Positions 1 to 6,210 of a DNA stretch of 8,010 nt are shown here, in pieces; position 1 is the stretch's first letter; every line of letters starts with the position of its first letter. A program made the position numbers and the translations under genes. Origin of the DNA: an uncultured Clostridia bacterium (GTDB lineage Bacteria > Bacillota > Clostridia > TANB77 > CAG-508). The notes beneath the pieces are model-generated. The model was not told the DNA's origin, did no database searches, and saw nothing but the letters and a program-made list of their open reading frames with translations. The stretch is taken from positions 1 through 8,010 of the forward strand of contig CANRML010000055.1 of the NCBI GenBank assembly GCA_947631725.1, given 5' to 3'.

Positions 1-1
1 A

Positions 2-73
2 GCTCTATATGATGCTATTAAAAATGACATTAAAGAAGAAGATTTAGAACCTGTTGATATGACTCAAATATAG
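2..73 (+). CDS. C-terminal fragment of an unidentified protein
   Basis: An open frame enters from the left edge and ends at TAG 71-73, giving 23 residues that finish in EPVDMTQI. Seven of the 23 are acidic (Asp/Glu), so the protein ends in an acidic tail. The next gene, ymdB, starts 14 bp downstream with its own ribosome binding site, so the two are probably in one operon. In Bacillus the gene before ymdB is rny (RNase Y), whose C-terminus is basic/aliphatic and ends in a motif like the Bacillus VDYAK; this tail does not resemble that. I do not recognise the protein. The frame agrees with the A-rich codon use of the neighbours, but the fragment is too short to assign a family. Confidence 0.6.
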   Translation, partial: ALYDAIKNDIKEEDLEPVDMTQI

Positions 74-87
74 AAAGGAAAGATAAA

Positions 88-858
88 ATGAAAGTTTTAG
101 CAGTTGGAGACATTATAGGAAATTCAGGAGTAAAAGAATTACAAAAACAATTGCCAATAATTAAAAATGAATATGATATTGATTTTGTAATTGTAAATGG
201 AGAAAATTCAGCAGAAGGGATGGGAATTACAGAAAAAAATTTTAATGACATTTTAAGTGCTGGAACAGATATTGTTACAATGGGAAATCATACATGGGCA
301 AAAAAAGATATATTTAAGTTTATTGACAATCCTCGAATTATTAGACCAGCAAACTATCCAGAAGGAGTTGTTGGAAAAGGATATAAAATTCTTGAAAAAA
401 ATGGAAAAAAGATAGCTGTTATAAATTTAATAGGAAGAGTAGATATGTCAGTATTATCTGAAAATCCATTTTTGAGAGCTAAAAAATTAGTAAATGAATT
501 AAAAAGTCAAGCAGATATAATTATTATTGATTTTCATGCAGAAGCTACAGCAGAAAAAATAGCAATGGGACATTATTTAGATGGAGAAATAACTGCTCTT
601 TTTGGAACACATACACATGTACAGACAGCTGATGAAACAATTCTTCCAAAAGGAACAGGATATATTACAGATATAGGGATGACAGGACCAAAACATTCTA
701 TAATAGGGATGGAAATATCAGCATCTATTAAAAGATTTGAAACAACTTTACCAGAAAGATACAAAATAGCAGATGGATCATGTATGTTTAATGCAATTGT
801 TATAGACATAGATAATGATACAAATATGGCAAAAAAAATAATAAGAATAAGAAAATAA
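88..858 (+). CDS. ymdB: YmdB-family metallophosphoesterase (cyclic nucleotide phosphodiesterase)
   Basis: A 256-residue protein of the YmdB/TIGR00282 calcineurin-like phosphoesterase family, near the usual length of about 260. The di-metal ligands are all visible: Asp8 in the GDIIGNSG opening, Glu39-Asn40 in NGEN, Asn67-His68 in GNHTW, His150 in DFHAEAT, and His175 and His177 in GTHTHVQTADE. These positions match Bacillus subtilis YmdB residue for residue. No signal peptide or membrane segment is seen, so it should be cytoplasmic. In B. subtilis YmdB hydrolyses cyclic nucleotides and influences the choice between motility and biofilm; that role is known for the family and only inferred here. 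The start ATG has a GAAAGGAAAG ribosome binding site at 73-82. The gene follows an unidentified frame by 14 bp and precedes spoVS, the same pairing as in Bacillus. No terminator is seen after it, so some readthrough into spoVS is likely. Confidence 0.95.
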   Translation: MKVLAVGDIIGNSGVKELQKQLPIIKNEYDIDFVIVNGENSAEGMGITEKNFNDILSAGTDIVTMGNHTWAKKDIFKFIDNPRIIRPANYPEGVVGKGYKILEKNGKKIAVINLIGRVDMSVLSENPFLRAKKLVNELKSQADIIIIDFHAEATAEKIAMGHYLDGEITALFGTHTHVQTADETILPKGTGYITDIGMTGPKHSIIGMEISASIKRFETTLPERYKIADGSCMFNAIVIDIDNDTNMAKKIIRIRK

Positions 859-866
859 AACAAGAC

Positions 867-883
867 TGTCGAAAAAAGTCGAA
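867..883 (+). promoter_or_regulatory. Possible tandem Spo0A boxes upstream of spoVS
   Basis: TGTCGAA at 867-873 is an exact match to the core Spo0A box (TGTCGAA), and AGTCGAA at 877-883 matches six of seven bases in the same orientation. Their starts are exactly 10 bp apart, one helical turn, which is the geometry a Spo0A dimer is known to use at tandem boxes. They lie about 90 bp upstream of the predicted spoVS transcription start and just after the ymdB stop. The placement before a sporulation gene supports a real site. Short motifs arise by chance, and no spo0A gene is visible here, so this is a candidate. Confidence 0.45.
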
Positions 884-931
884 AACCTATATATATTGCG
901 ATGAAAAGTTTAAAAAAATCCATAAAAACTC

Positions 932-960
932 TTTACAACAATTTCCAAATATTGTAAAAT
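932..960 (+). promoter_or_regulatory. Predicted sigma-A-type promoter of spoVS
   Basis: TTTACA (932-937) serves as the -35 and TAAAAT (955-960) as the -10, separated by 17 bp; each differs from consensus by one base. The start of transcription should fall near 967, giving a leader of about 45 bases before the spoVS ATG. In B. subtilis spoVS is known to be driven by sigma-H, but I do not see a convincing sigma-H -35/-10 pair (AGGA...GAAT) in this gap. Confidence 0.6.
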
Positions 961-966
961 TACAAT
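951..966. promoter_or_regulatory. Inverted repeat over the spoVS -10 region (possible operator)
   Basis: ATTGTAA (951-957), a 2-bp AA centre and TTACAAT (960-966) form a perfect 7-bp-arm inverted repeat covering the -10 hexamer and the predicted transcription start. A further half-site, TTTACAA at 932-938, overlaps the -35 and pairs equally well with TTGTAAA at 952-958. A protein bound here would block RNA polymerase. I cannot name a regulator for this motif, and in very AT-rich DNA such a repeat can occur by chance. Confidence 0.3.
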
Positions 967-1012
967 CGTAAAAGTTGCAACAAAAATTAAATTAGTAGGA
1001 GGAAAAACGAAA

Positions 1013-1276
1013 ATGGAAATTTTAAAAATTTCATCAAAATCAAATCCTAATTCAGTAGCAGGAGCAATCGCTGGATTAGTAAAAGAATCAAACAAAGCAG
1101 AAATGCAGGCAATTGGAGCAGGAGCATTAAATCAAGCTGTTAAAGCAGTAGCCATTGCACGAGGATTTGTAGCACCATCAGGAGTAGACTTAGTTTGTAT
1201 CCCGGCATTTGCAGAGGTAGAAGTAGAAGGAGAAGACAGAACAGGAATTAAATTGATTGTAGAATCAAGAGTATAG
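1013..1276 (+). CDS. spoVS: Stage V sporulation protein S (SpoVS)
   Basis: An 87-residue protein very close to B. subtilis SpoVS (86 residues) along its whole length. Hallmark segments are MEILK at the start, PNSVAGAIAGLVKE (about 16-29), AIGAGALNQAVKAVAIARGF (about 37-56), VAPSGVDL (about 57-64) and IKLIVE near the end. SpoVS is a small protein with an Alba-like fold thought to bind nucleic acid. In Bacillus its loss blocks sporulation at stage V and affects septation, but homologues also occur in non-sporulating bacteria, so the gene does not prove that this organism forms spores. The ATG is preceded by AGGAGG at 997-1002. The gene has its own predicted promoter and a strong terminator just after it. 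Its base composition is richer in G+C than its neighbours, explained by the many Ala and Gly codons rather than by transfer. Confidence 0.97.
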   Translation: MEILKISSKSNPNSVAGAIAGLVKESNKAEMQAIGAGALNQAVKAVAIARGFVAPSGVDLVCIPAFAEVEVEGEDRTGIKLIVESRV

Positions 1277-1293
1277 ATGTTTAAGTAATAAAG

Positions 1294-1330
1294 AAAGATA
1301 GAAAAGCAATTTTTCTATCTTTTTTGTTTT
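1294..1330 (+). terminator. Intrinsic terminator after spoVS
   Basis: A perfect 12-bp stem pairs AAAGATAGAAAA (1294-1305) with TTTTCTATCTTT (1311-1322) around a 5-base GCAAT loop. It is followed by a T-rich tract through 1330 broken by a single G at 1326. It sits 17 bp after the spoVS stop and separates the ymdB-spoVS block from the fatty-acid operon. Confidence 0.9.
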
Positions 1331-1337
1331 TAATATA

Positions 1338-1352
1338 CTGACCTGACCGTCC
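1338..1352. promoter_or_regulatory. GC-rich TGACC tandem repeat upstream of fabH (possible regulator site)
   Basis: Two exact TGACC copies (1339-1343 and 1344-1348) are followed directly by GTCC (1349-1352). The surrounding stretch 1337-1357 has 12 G/C in 21 bases, inside an intergenic region otherwise almost entirely A and T. The patch lies between the spoVS terminator and the predicted fabH promoter, about 30 bp upstream of the -10, where activators or repressors often bind. It does not match the FapR or FabT operator patterns I know, so no regulator is assigned. Confidence 0.25.
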
Positions 1353-1377
1353 ATACCAATAGAAAAAAGATTAAAAA

Positions 1378-1386
1378 TGTTATATA
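1378..1386 (+). promoter_or_regulatory. Possible extended -10 promoter of the fab operon
   Basis: TG (1378-1379), one base, then TATATA (1381-1386) fits an extended -10 element. There is no good -35 hexamer 17-18 bp upstream; the region around 1357-1363 reads CAATAGA. A promoter is required here because the preceding terminator isolates the operon, but the exact site is uncertain within the TA repeat at 1380-1391. Confidence 0.4.
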
Positions 1387-1413
1387 TATATTAAAGTAAA
1401 GGAAAAAGGTGAA

Positions 1414-2355
1414 ATGAAATCAATAAAGATAATTAAAACAGGTGCATATTTTCCAGAAATACTAGTGGAAAACAGCAAAATTGAAAAGAAATTTGAATTA
1501 GAAGATGGATATATTAAAAAACGAACAGGAATTAAGTCAAGATATTATACTAATGAATTACCAGAAGAAATGGCAAAAAAATTAGTCCAAAAGATGTTTG
1601 AACAAAATGAAGAATATATAAAAGACATAGGCTTAATAGTTGTCGCAACAGTAACACCAACACAATTTATTCCAGGAATTTCAAACTATATTCAAAAGAC
1701 TTTAAATATACAAAATTGTATTTGTCTTGATATGCTTGCAGGATGTGCAGGCTTTATAAATGCAGTAGATATTGCACATAAATATTTATCAACAAATATA
1801 GTAAAAAAAGCATTAGTAGTAGGAATAGAACAGATTTCTAAATTTTTGGATAAAAAAGATATATCAACCTCAATTGTTTTTGGAGATGGAGCTGGTGCTA
1901 TTTTATTAGAAGCAACAAAAGAACAAAAAAAATATTATTCTGTCATACAATCAACAATTGATGAAAAAGAAATATTAAGGGCTCAAATCAATCAAAAAAA
2001 TGAGTTACATATAGAAATGAAGGGAAAAGAAGTATATAAATATGCAGTTACTAAAACAGTTGAAAATATACATAAGCTTTTAGAAGAAACAGGAGAAACA
2101 TTGGATAATATAAAATATATAGTGCCACATCAATCAAATGCAAAGATAATAAGAGCAATTGCATCCAGATTAGGTAAAGAAGAAAGCAAAAAAATGTATA
2201 TGAATATAAAAGACATAGGAAATACATTTTGTGCAAGTATTCCAATTGCTTTAAATGAAATGTTTGAAAAACAGTTATTAGAAAAAGGAGATAAAATTAT
2301 TTTATTAGGATATGGTGGAGGACTAAATACAGGAAGTATACTATTAGAAACTTAA
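1414..2355 (+). CDS. fabH: Beta-ketoacyl-ACP synthase III (FabH)
   Basis: A 313-residue KAS III enzyme (family about 310-330) that condenses a short acyl-CoA with malonyl-ACP to start fatty-acid synthesis. The catalytic triad is complete: Cys111 in AGCAGF, His239 in VPHQSN and Asn270 in GNTFCASIP. Other family signatures are RTGIKSR (37-43), FGDGAGA (156-162), MKGKEVYKYAV (202-212) and the C-terminal GYGGGL. Thiolase-fold halves run from about 1-165 and 180-313. Substrate choice (acetyl or branched primer) cannot be read from the sequence. It is the first gene of the operon. The ribosome binding site is not ideal: AAAGG at 1398-1402 is 11 bases from the ATG, and AGGTG at 1407-1411 is only 2 bases away, which may hold expression down. 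No alternative upstream start is seen. Confidence 0.95.
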   Translation: MKSIKIIKTGAYFPEILVENSKIEKKFELEDGYIKKRTGIKSRYYTNELPEEMAKKLVQKMFEQNEEYIKDIGLIVVATVTPTQFIPGISNYIQKTLNIQNCICLDMLAGCAGFINAVDIAHKYLSTNIVKKALVVGIEQISKFLDKKDISTSIVFGDGAGAILLEATKEQKKYYSVIQSTIDEKEILRAQINQKNELHIEMKGKEVYKYAVTKTVENIHKLLEETGETLDNIKYIVPHQSNAKIIRAIASRLGKEESKKMYMNIKDIGNTFCASIPIALNEMFEKQLLEKGDKIILLGYGGGLNTGSILLET

Positions 2356-2376
2356 ATGAGGAAGGGATGAAACACA

Positions 2377-3342
2377 ATGAAAATAAAAAGAGCTTTTTTA
2401 TTCCCAGGCCAAGGAGCACAAGTAATTGGTATGGGAAAAGACATCTATGAAAAATATGAAGAAGCAAAAAAAGTATATGAAGAAGTAGAAAGAATTTCCA
2501 AAATGCCTATCAAACAAATTTGTTTTGAGGGTTCTGAAGAGAAATTAAATAAAACTGGAAATACTCAAATTGCTATATTTACAACAAGTATGGCAATAGT
2601 CAATGTATTAAAGAATAAAGGAATTAAAGCAGATATTGCAACAGGTTTAAGCTTAGGTGAATACACAGCACTAGTGTATGCAGGAATATTAGATTTTGCA
2701 CAAGCAGTTAAACTAATTCAAAAAAGAGGATTTTATATGGAAAATTTAATTCCAAAAGAATCATATGAAATGGCAGCAGTTATTGGACTAGATTCAAAAA
2801 TCATTGAAGAGGTATGTAGAAAAATTTCTAAAGAAGGAAAATTTATTGCTCCAGCAAACTATAATTATTCAGAACAAACTGTAATTTCTGGAAACGAAAA
2901 TGCAATTGAAGAAGCAATAATAAAATTAAAAGAAATTGGAGCTAAAAAGGTTGTTAAATTAAAAACAAGTGGACCATTTCATACAATAAAATTATTAAAA
3001 GCAAAAGAAGAATATGAAAAAGAATTAAAAGATATAGACTTTAAAATAAATCAACATACAAAGGTAATAAAAAATATAGATGGTATGTTCTATAATTCAG
3101 GAGATAACATAAAAGAAGTTTTAGCAAATCATATTATTTCACCTGTTAGATTTGATAAAGCAATTCATTTAATGCAAGAACAAGGAATAAATGAATTTGT
3201 TGAAATAGGACCAGGAAAAACACTAACAGGATTTATAAAAAAAGAAGACAAAGATGCAAAACTTGTTAATATTAGTGATGTAAACACACTAGAACAATAT
3301 ATTATAGAAAGAGAGGAAAACAAAATTGAAGGAAAAAACTAA
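2377..3342 (+). CDS. fabD: Malonyl-CoA:ACP transacylase (FabD)
   Basis: A 321-residue acyltransferase, slightly longer than the usual 305-315, that transfers malonyl from CoA to acyl carrier protein and so supplies FabH and FabF. The signatures are in order: FPGQGAQ (9-15), nucleophile Ser92 in GLSLGEY, Arg117 in QKRGFYM (which binds the malonyl carboxylate), and catalytic His202 in SGPFH. The C-terminal EIGPGKTLTGF motif is also present. The extra length is a charged tail after the conserved core. The ATG has an AAGGG site at 2362-2366 and lies 21 bp after fabH. Its last 17 bp overlap the start of fabG. In many related operons acpP and fabK come between fabH and fabD; here they do not. Confidence 0.96.
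   Translation: MKIKRAFLFPGQGAQVIGMGKDIYEKYEEAKKVYEEVERISKMPIKQICFEGSEEKLNKTGNTQIAIFTTSMAIVNVLKNKGIKADIATGLSLGEYTALVYAGILDFAQAVKLIQKRGFYMENLIPKESYEMAAVIGLDSKIIEEVCRKISKEGKFIAPANYNYSEQTVISGNENAIEEAIIKLKEIGAKKVVKLKTSGPFHTIKLLKAKEEYEKELKDIDFKINQHTKVIKNIDGMFYNSGDNIKEVLANHIISPVRFDKAIHLMQEQGINEFVEIGPGKTLTGFIKKEDKDAKLVNISDVNTLEQYIIEREENKIEGKN
3312..3328 (+). promoter_or_regulatory. Ribosome binding site and TTG start of fabG inside fabD
   Basis: AGAGG at 3312-3316 lies 9 bases before TTG 3326-3328. In the fabG frame a TAG stop at 3305-3307 rules out any start further upstream, and the first in-frame ATG downstream is at codon 71, beyond the NADPH-binding motif. TTG is therefore the only reasonable start. 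Ribosomes finishing fabD would help to begin fabG. Confidence 0.85.
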
Positions 3343-4072
3343 AACAGTATTTATTACAGGTGGAGTAAGAGGAATAGGAAAGCAAGTTGCTTTAAAATTT
3401 GCTAAAGCTAGGTATAATGTTGTTATAAATTATGTATCAGATAAAACAGATGTAAAAAAAATAAAAGAAGAATTACTAGCTGAAGGTGCAAATGATGTAA
3501 TTTTATCTAAAGCTGATGTTACAGATATAAACCAAATGGAAGATTTAGTAAAAAAGACAATAGAAAAATTTAATAGTATTGATGTATTAGTAAACAATGC
3601 AGGTATTACAAGAGACAATCTATTATTAAGGATGTCTGAAGAAGAATTTGACAAAGTAATAGAAATAAATTTAAAAGGAACATATATTGTTACAAAATTA
3701 ATTACAAAGTATATGATGAAACAACGTAAAGGTTCTATCATAAATCTATCTTCTGTTGTAGGCATTGTAGGAAATGCAGGACAATGCAATTATTCTGCAT
3801 CAAAAGCAGGAATAATTGGCTTCACAAAAAGTATTGCAAAAGAATTAGCATCTAGAAATATACGTGTAAATGCAGTAGCACCAGGATTTATTGAAACAGA
3901 TATGACAGATGTTTTATCAGACAATGTAAAAGAAGAAATATATAAACAAATACCATTAAATCGTATGGGAAATGCAAAAGAAGTAGCTGAACTAATATAC
4001 TTTTTAGGAGAAGATACAAGCTCATATATTACAGGTCAAGTAATAAATGTAGATGGTGGGATGGTTATGTAA
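3326..4072 (+). CDS. fabG: 3-oxoacyl-ACP reductase (FabG)
   Basis: A 248-residue short-chain dehydrogenase, the standard FabG length, that reduces 3-ketoacyl-ACP with NADPH in each elongation cycle. The Rossmann cofactor motif TGGVRGIG is at 11-18 and NNAG at 90-93. The catalytic tetrad is Asn115, Ser143 (LSSVVG), Tyr156 and Lys160 (YSASK). PGFIETDMT (about 186-194) and the terminal VDGGMVM are typical of FabG rather than of other dehydrogenases, and the fab context supports the assignment. It starts with TTG and overlaps fabD by 17 bp. fabF follows after 13 bp. Related reductases such as PhaB share these motifs, but the neighbours make FabG by far the most likely. Confidence 0.96.
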   Translation: MKEKTKTVFITGGVRGIGKQVALKFAKARYNVVINYVSDKTDVKKIKEELLAEGANDVILSKADVTDINQMEDLVKKTIEKFNSIDVLVNNAGITRDNLLLRMSEEEFDKVIEINLKGTYIVTKLITKYMMKQRKGSIINLSSVVGIVGNAGQCNYSASKAGIIGFTKSIAKELASRNIRVNAVAPGFIETDMTDVLSDNVKEEIYKQIPLNRMGNAKEVAELIYFLGEDTSSYITGQVINVDGGMVM

Positions 4073-4077
4073 GGAGG
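4071..4077 (+). promoter_or_regulatory. Ribosome binding site that sets the fabF start
   Basis: AAGGAGG overlaps the fabG stop codon and lies 8 bases before ATG 4086-4088. It favours this start over the in-frame ATG at 4053, which lies inside fabG, lacks a binding site and would add 11 residues not found in the family. Confidence 0.9.
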
Positions 4078-4085
4078 AAACAATA

Positions 4086-5324
4086 ATGGAAAGAAGAGTT
4101 GTAATAACAGGATTAGGTGCAATCACACCAATTGGAAACTCTACTGAAGAATTTTGGGATGGAATAAAAGAAGGAAAATGTGGAATTGATAAAATTACAG
4201 CATTTGATATAACTAATTTTAAAGTAAAATTAGCAGCAGAAGTAAAAAACTATAATCCAGAAGAATATTTCGAAAGACATGAGGCCAAAAGACTGGATAA
4301 ATATTCTCAGTTTGCAATGATTGCATCAAGAGAAGCGTGGAAAGATAGTGGATTAAATAGAGAAACTGAAGACATGGAAAGAGTAGGAGTAATTATAGGA
4401 TCAGGAATTGGTGGTGTACAAACAATAGAAACAGAAAATCAAAAATGTATTGTAAAAGGACCTGACAGAGTTTCTCCAATGTATATTCCAATGGCTATTT
4501 TAAATATGGCTACTGGAAATGTTGCAATAGATATAGGTGCAAAAGGAGAATCTATTTCTATGGTAACAGCTTGTGCATCAGGAACACACTGTATTGGTGA
4601 AAGTTATAGGATGATTAAACATGGATATCAAGACATCATATTAGCAGGAGGAACAGAAAGCTCTATTACACCATTGAGTATAGCTGGATTTATGAACATA
4701 AAGGCACTTTCAAAATCAGAAGATAAAACAAGAGCAAGTATGCCTTTTGATAAAGAACGTAATGGATTTGTAATGGGAGAAGGAGCAGGAGTTGTAATTT
4801 TAGAAGAATTAGAACATGCTAAAAAGAGAAATGCAAAAATATATGCAGAAATTGTTGGATATGGGGCAACTTCAGATGCATATCATATAACTTCACCATC
4901 ACCAGACGGAGAAGGTGGAGCAAGAGCAATGAAAATTGCAATTCAAGAAGCAAATATAAAGCCAGAAGATATTACATATATAAACGCACATGGTACATCA
5001 ACACATTTAAATGATGATTCTGAAACAAAAGCTATAAAAATAGCATTAGGTAAAGCATCAGAAAAAGTAATGGTTAGTTCTACAAAAGGACATACAGGTC
5101 ATTTATTAGGTGCAGCAGGTGGAATAGAAGCTATAGTATGTGCAAAAGCAATAGAAGAAGGCTTTGTACCACCTACTATAAATTACAAAGTGCCAGATGA
5201 AAAATGTGATTTAGATATTGTTCCAAATGTAGGAAGAAAAGTAAATATAGAATATGCAATGTCAAACTCACTAGGCTTTGGAGGACATAATAGCAGTATT
5301 TTATTAAAAAAATATATAAAATAA
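4086..5324 (+). CDS. fabF: Beta-ketoacyl-ACP synthase II (FabF)
   Basis: A 412-residue KAS II, equal to the usual 411-413. It extends acyl-ACP chains by condensing them with malonyl-ACP. The Cys-His-His active site is complete: Cys163 in TACASG, His302 in AHGTST and His339 in KGHTGHLLGAAGG, within one position of the Escherichia coli numbering, with Lys334 conserved. The N-terminal RRVVITGLGAITPIGN and the FGGHN loop near the C-terminus, which gates the acyl pocket, are also typical. There is no second KAS I (fabB) here, as expected in Firmicutes, where FabF is usually the only elongating synthase. The gene starts 13 bp after fabG and is followed 19 bp later by accB. A longer start at 4053 was rejected for lack of a ribosome binding site. 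Confidence 0.96.
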   Translation: MERRVVITGLGAITPIGNSTEEFWDGIKEGKCGIDKITAFDITNFKVKLAAEVKNYNPEEYFERHEAKRLDKYSQFAMIASREAWKDSGLNRETEDMERVGVIIGSGIGGVQTIETENQKCIVKGPDRVSPMYIPMAILNMATGNVAIDIGAKGESISMVTACASGTHCIGESYRMIKHGYQDIILAGGTESSITPLSIAGFMNIKALSKSEDKTRASMPFDKERNGFVMGEGAGVVILEELEHAKKRNAKIYAEIVGYGATSDAYHITSPSPDGEGGARAMKIAIQEANIKPEDITYINAHGTSTHLNDDSETKAIKIALGKASEKVMVSSTKGHTGHLLGAAGGIEAIVCAKAIEEGFVPPTINYKVPDEKCDLDIVPNVGRKVNIEYAMSNSLGFGGHNSSILLKKYIK

Positions 5325-5343
5325 ATAATTAAGGAGAAAAATT

Positions 5344-5766
5344 ATGGAATACAAAGAAATTAAAGAAATGATAAAAGATATGGAAAATTCAAAACTATCA
5401 ACATTATCTATAGAATTTCCTGATGGTTTTAAGATTAATATGGAGAAAAAAATTGAAACAATACCTAGTAATAAAAATATAGAAAAAAATATAACAACAA
5501 CTGAAAAAATAGTTACTAATAATGATGAAGACTTAAAAATAATTACATCACCAATGGTAGGAACTTTTTATGCAAGTAGTAATCCAAACAAACCTGCATA
5601 TATAAAACAAGGAGATAAAATTAGTAAAGGTCAAGTAGTATGTATTGTTGAAGCAATGAAACTAATGAATGAAATTGAAAGTGAATTTGAAGGAGAAATT
5701 GTTGAAATATGTGCAAAAGATGGAGAAACAGTAGGATATGGAACACCGCTATTTAAGGTGAAATAA
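5344..5766 (+). CDS. accB: Biotin carboxyl carrier protein of acetyl-CoA carboxylase (AccB)
   Basis: A 140-residue BCCP, slightly short for the family (about 145-165). It carries biotin between the carboxylase (AccC) and the carboxyltransferase (AccA/AccD). Three parts are visible: an N-terminal segment (1-36) that contacts the carboxylase, a linker (about 37-62), and the biotinyl domain (about 65-140). Biotin is attached to Lys106 in EAMKLM; most relatives have EAMKMM. The 'thumb' insertion typical of acetyl-CoA carboxylase BCCPs is present after MVGTFY (71-76). The linker is rich in Asn, Thr, Glu and Lys rather than the usual Ala and Pro, probably because of the AT-rich genome. An AAGGAG site at 5331-5336 precedes the ATG. 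A BirA-type biotin ligase, not in this window, is needed to activate it. Confidence 0.95.
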   Translation: MEYKEIKEMIKDMENSKLSTLSIEFPDGFKINMEKKIETIPSNKNIEKNITTTEKIVTNNDEDLKIITSPMVGTFYASSNPNKPAYIKQGDKISKGQVVCIVEAMKLMNEIESEFEGEIVEICAKDGETVGYGTPLFKVK

Positions 5767-5787
5767 AATATTTAGAAAGAGGAAAAG

Positions 5788-6210
5788 ATGTTAAATAAAG
5801 AAGAAATAAAAAAGATTATTCCACAAAGAGAACCTTTTTTAATGATTGATGAAGTTGAAAACTATATTCCAGGAGAAAGTGCAATAGCATATAAAAATGT
5901 GTCTGAAGAAGAATATTATTTCAAAGGCCATTTTCCTGGAAATCCAATCATGCCAGGTGTACTATTAGTAGAGGCATTAGCTCAAACAGGTGCAGTAGCA
6001 ATATTATCTATGGAAGAAAATAAAGGGAAAAATGCTCTATTTGGTGGAATTGATAAATTAAAATTTAAAAAACAAGTTGTGCCAGGAGATAGATTAAAGC
6101 TAGAAGTAAAAATAATTAAGAAAAAAGGACCAATAGGAATTGGTGAGGCAATTGCAACAGTAAATGATAAAATAGCTGTAAAGGGTGAATTGACTTTTGC
6201 CATTGTATAA
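5788..6210 (+). CDS. fabZ: 3-hydroxyacyl-ACP dehydratase (FabZ)
   Basis: A 140-residue hot-dog-fold dehydratase of normal length that removes water from 3-hydroxyacyl-ACP to give trans-2-enoyl-ACP. Catalytic His48 is in GHFPGNPIMPG and catalytic Glu62 is in LLVEALAQTGA, with the usual 14-residue spacing. The N-terminal helix carries IPQREPFLMIDEV (11-23), where many relatives have a PHRYPFLLVD-like sequence. In some Firmicutes a FabZ-like protein (FabN) also isomerises the double bond for unsaturated fatty acids, and this cannot be told apart by sequence reading alone. AAAGAGG at 5776-5782 is 5 bases before the ATG. The gene lies between accB and accC, the standard Firmicutes position. Confidence 0.95.
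   Translation: MLNKEEIKKIIPQREPFLMIDEVENYIPGESAIAYKNVSEEEYYFKGHFPGNPIMPGVLLVEALAQTGAVAILSMEENKGKNALFGGIDKLKFKKQVVPGDRLKLEVKIIKKKGPIGIGEAIATVNDKIAVKGELTFAIV

Noticed and set aside
864..880. GACT...AGTC repeat after ymdB as a transcription terminator
   Set aside because: The stem would have only four base pairs and no T tract follows, so it cannot work as an intrinsic terminator.
573..923. A 116-codon minus-strand open frame, hydrophobic, opposite the end of ymdB
   Set aside because: It is antisense to conserved YmdB coding sequence, has no ribosome binding site that I can see, and its Ile/Phe/Ser-rich composition is what the reverse of A-rich coding DNA gives.
1331..1413. A riboswitch or structured leader before fabH
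   Set aside because: The space after the terminator is about 80 bases, AT-rich, with no stable helices or known riboswitch motifs.
3430..3789. A 119-codon minus-strand open frame opposite fabG
   Set aside because: It lies wholly within a well-supported fabG and resembles no known family; it is a reverse-strand shadow of AT-rich codons.
4053..4085. A longer fabF starting at ATG 4053
   Set aside because: This ATG is inside fabG without a ribosome binding site, and the added residues are not found in FabF proteins. AAGGAGG at 4071-4077 clearly serves ATG 4086.
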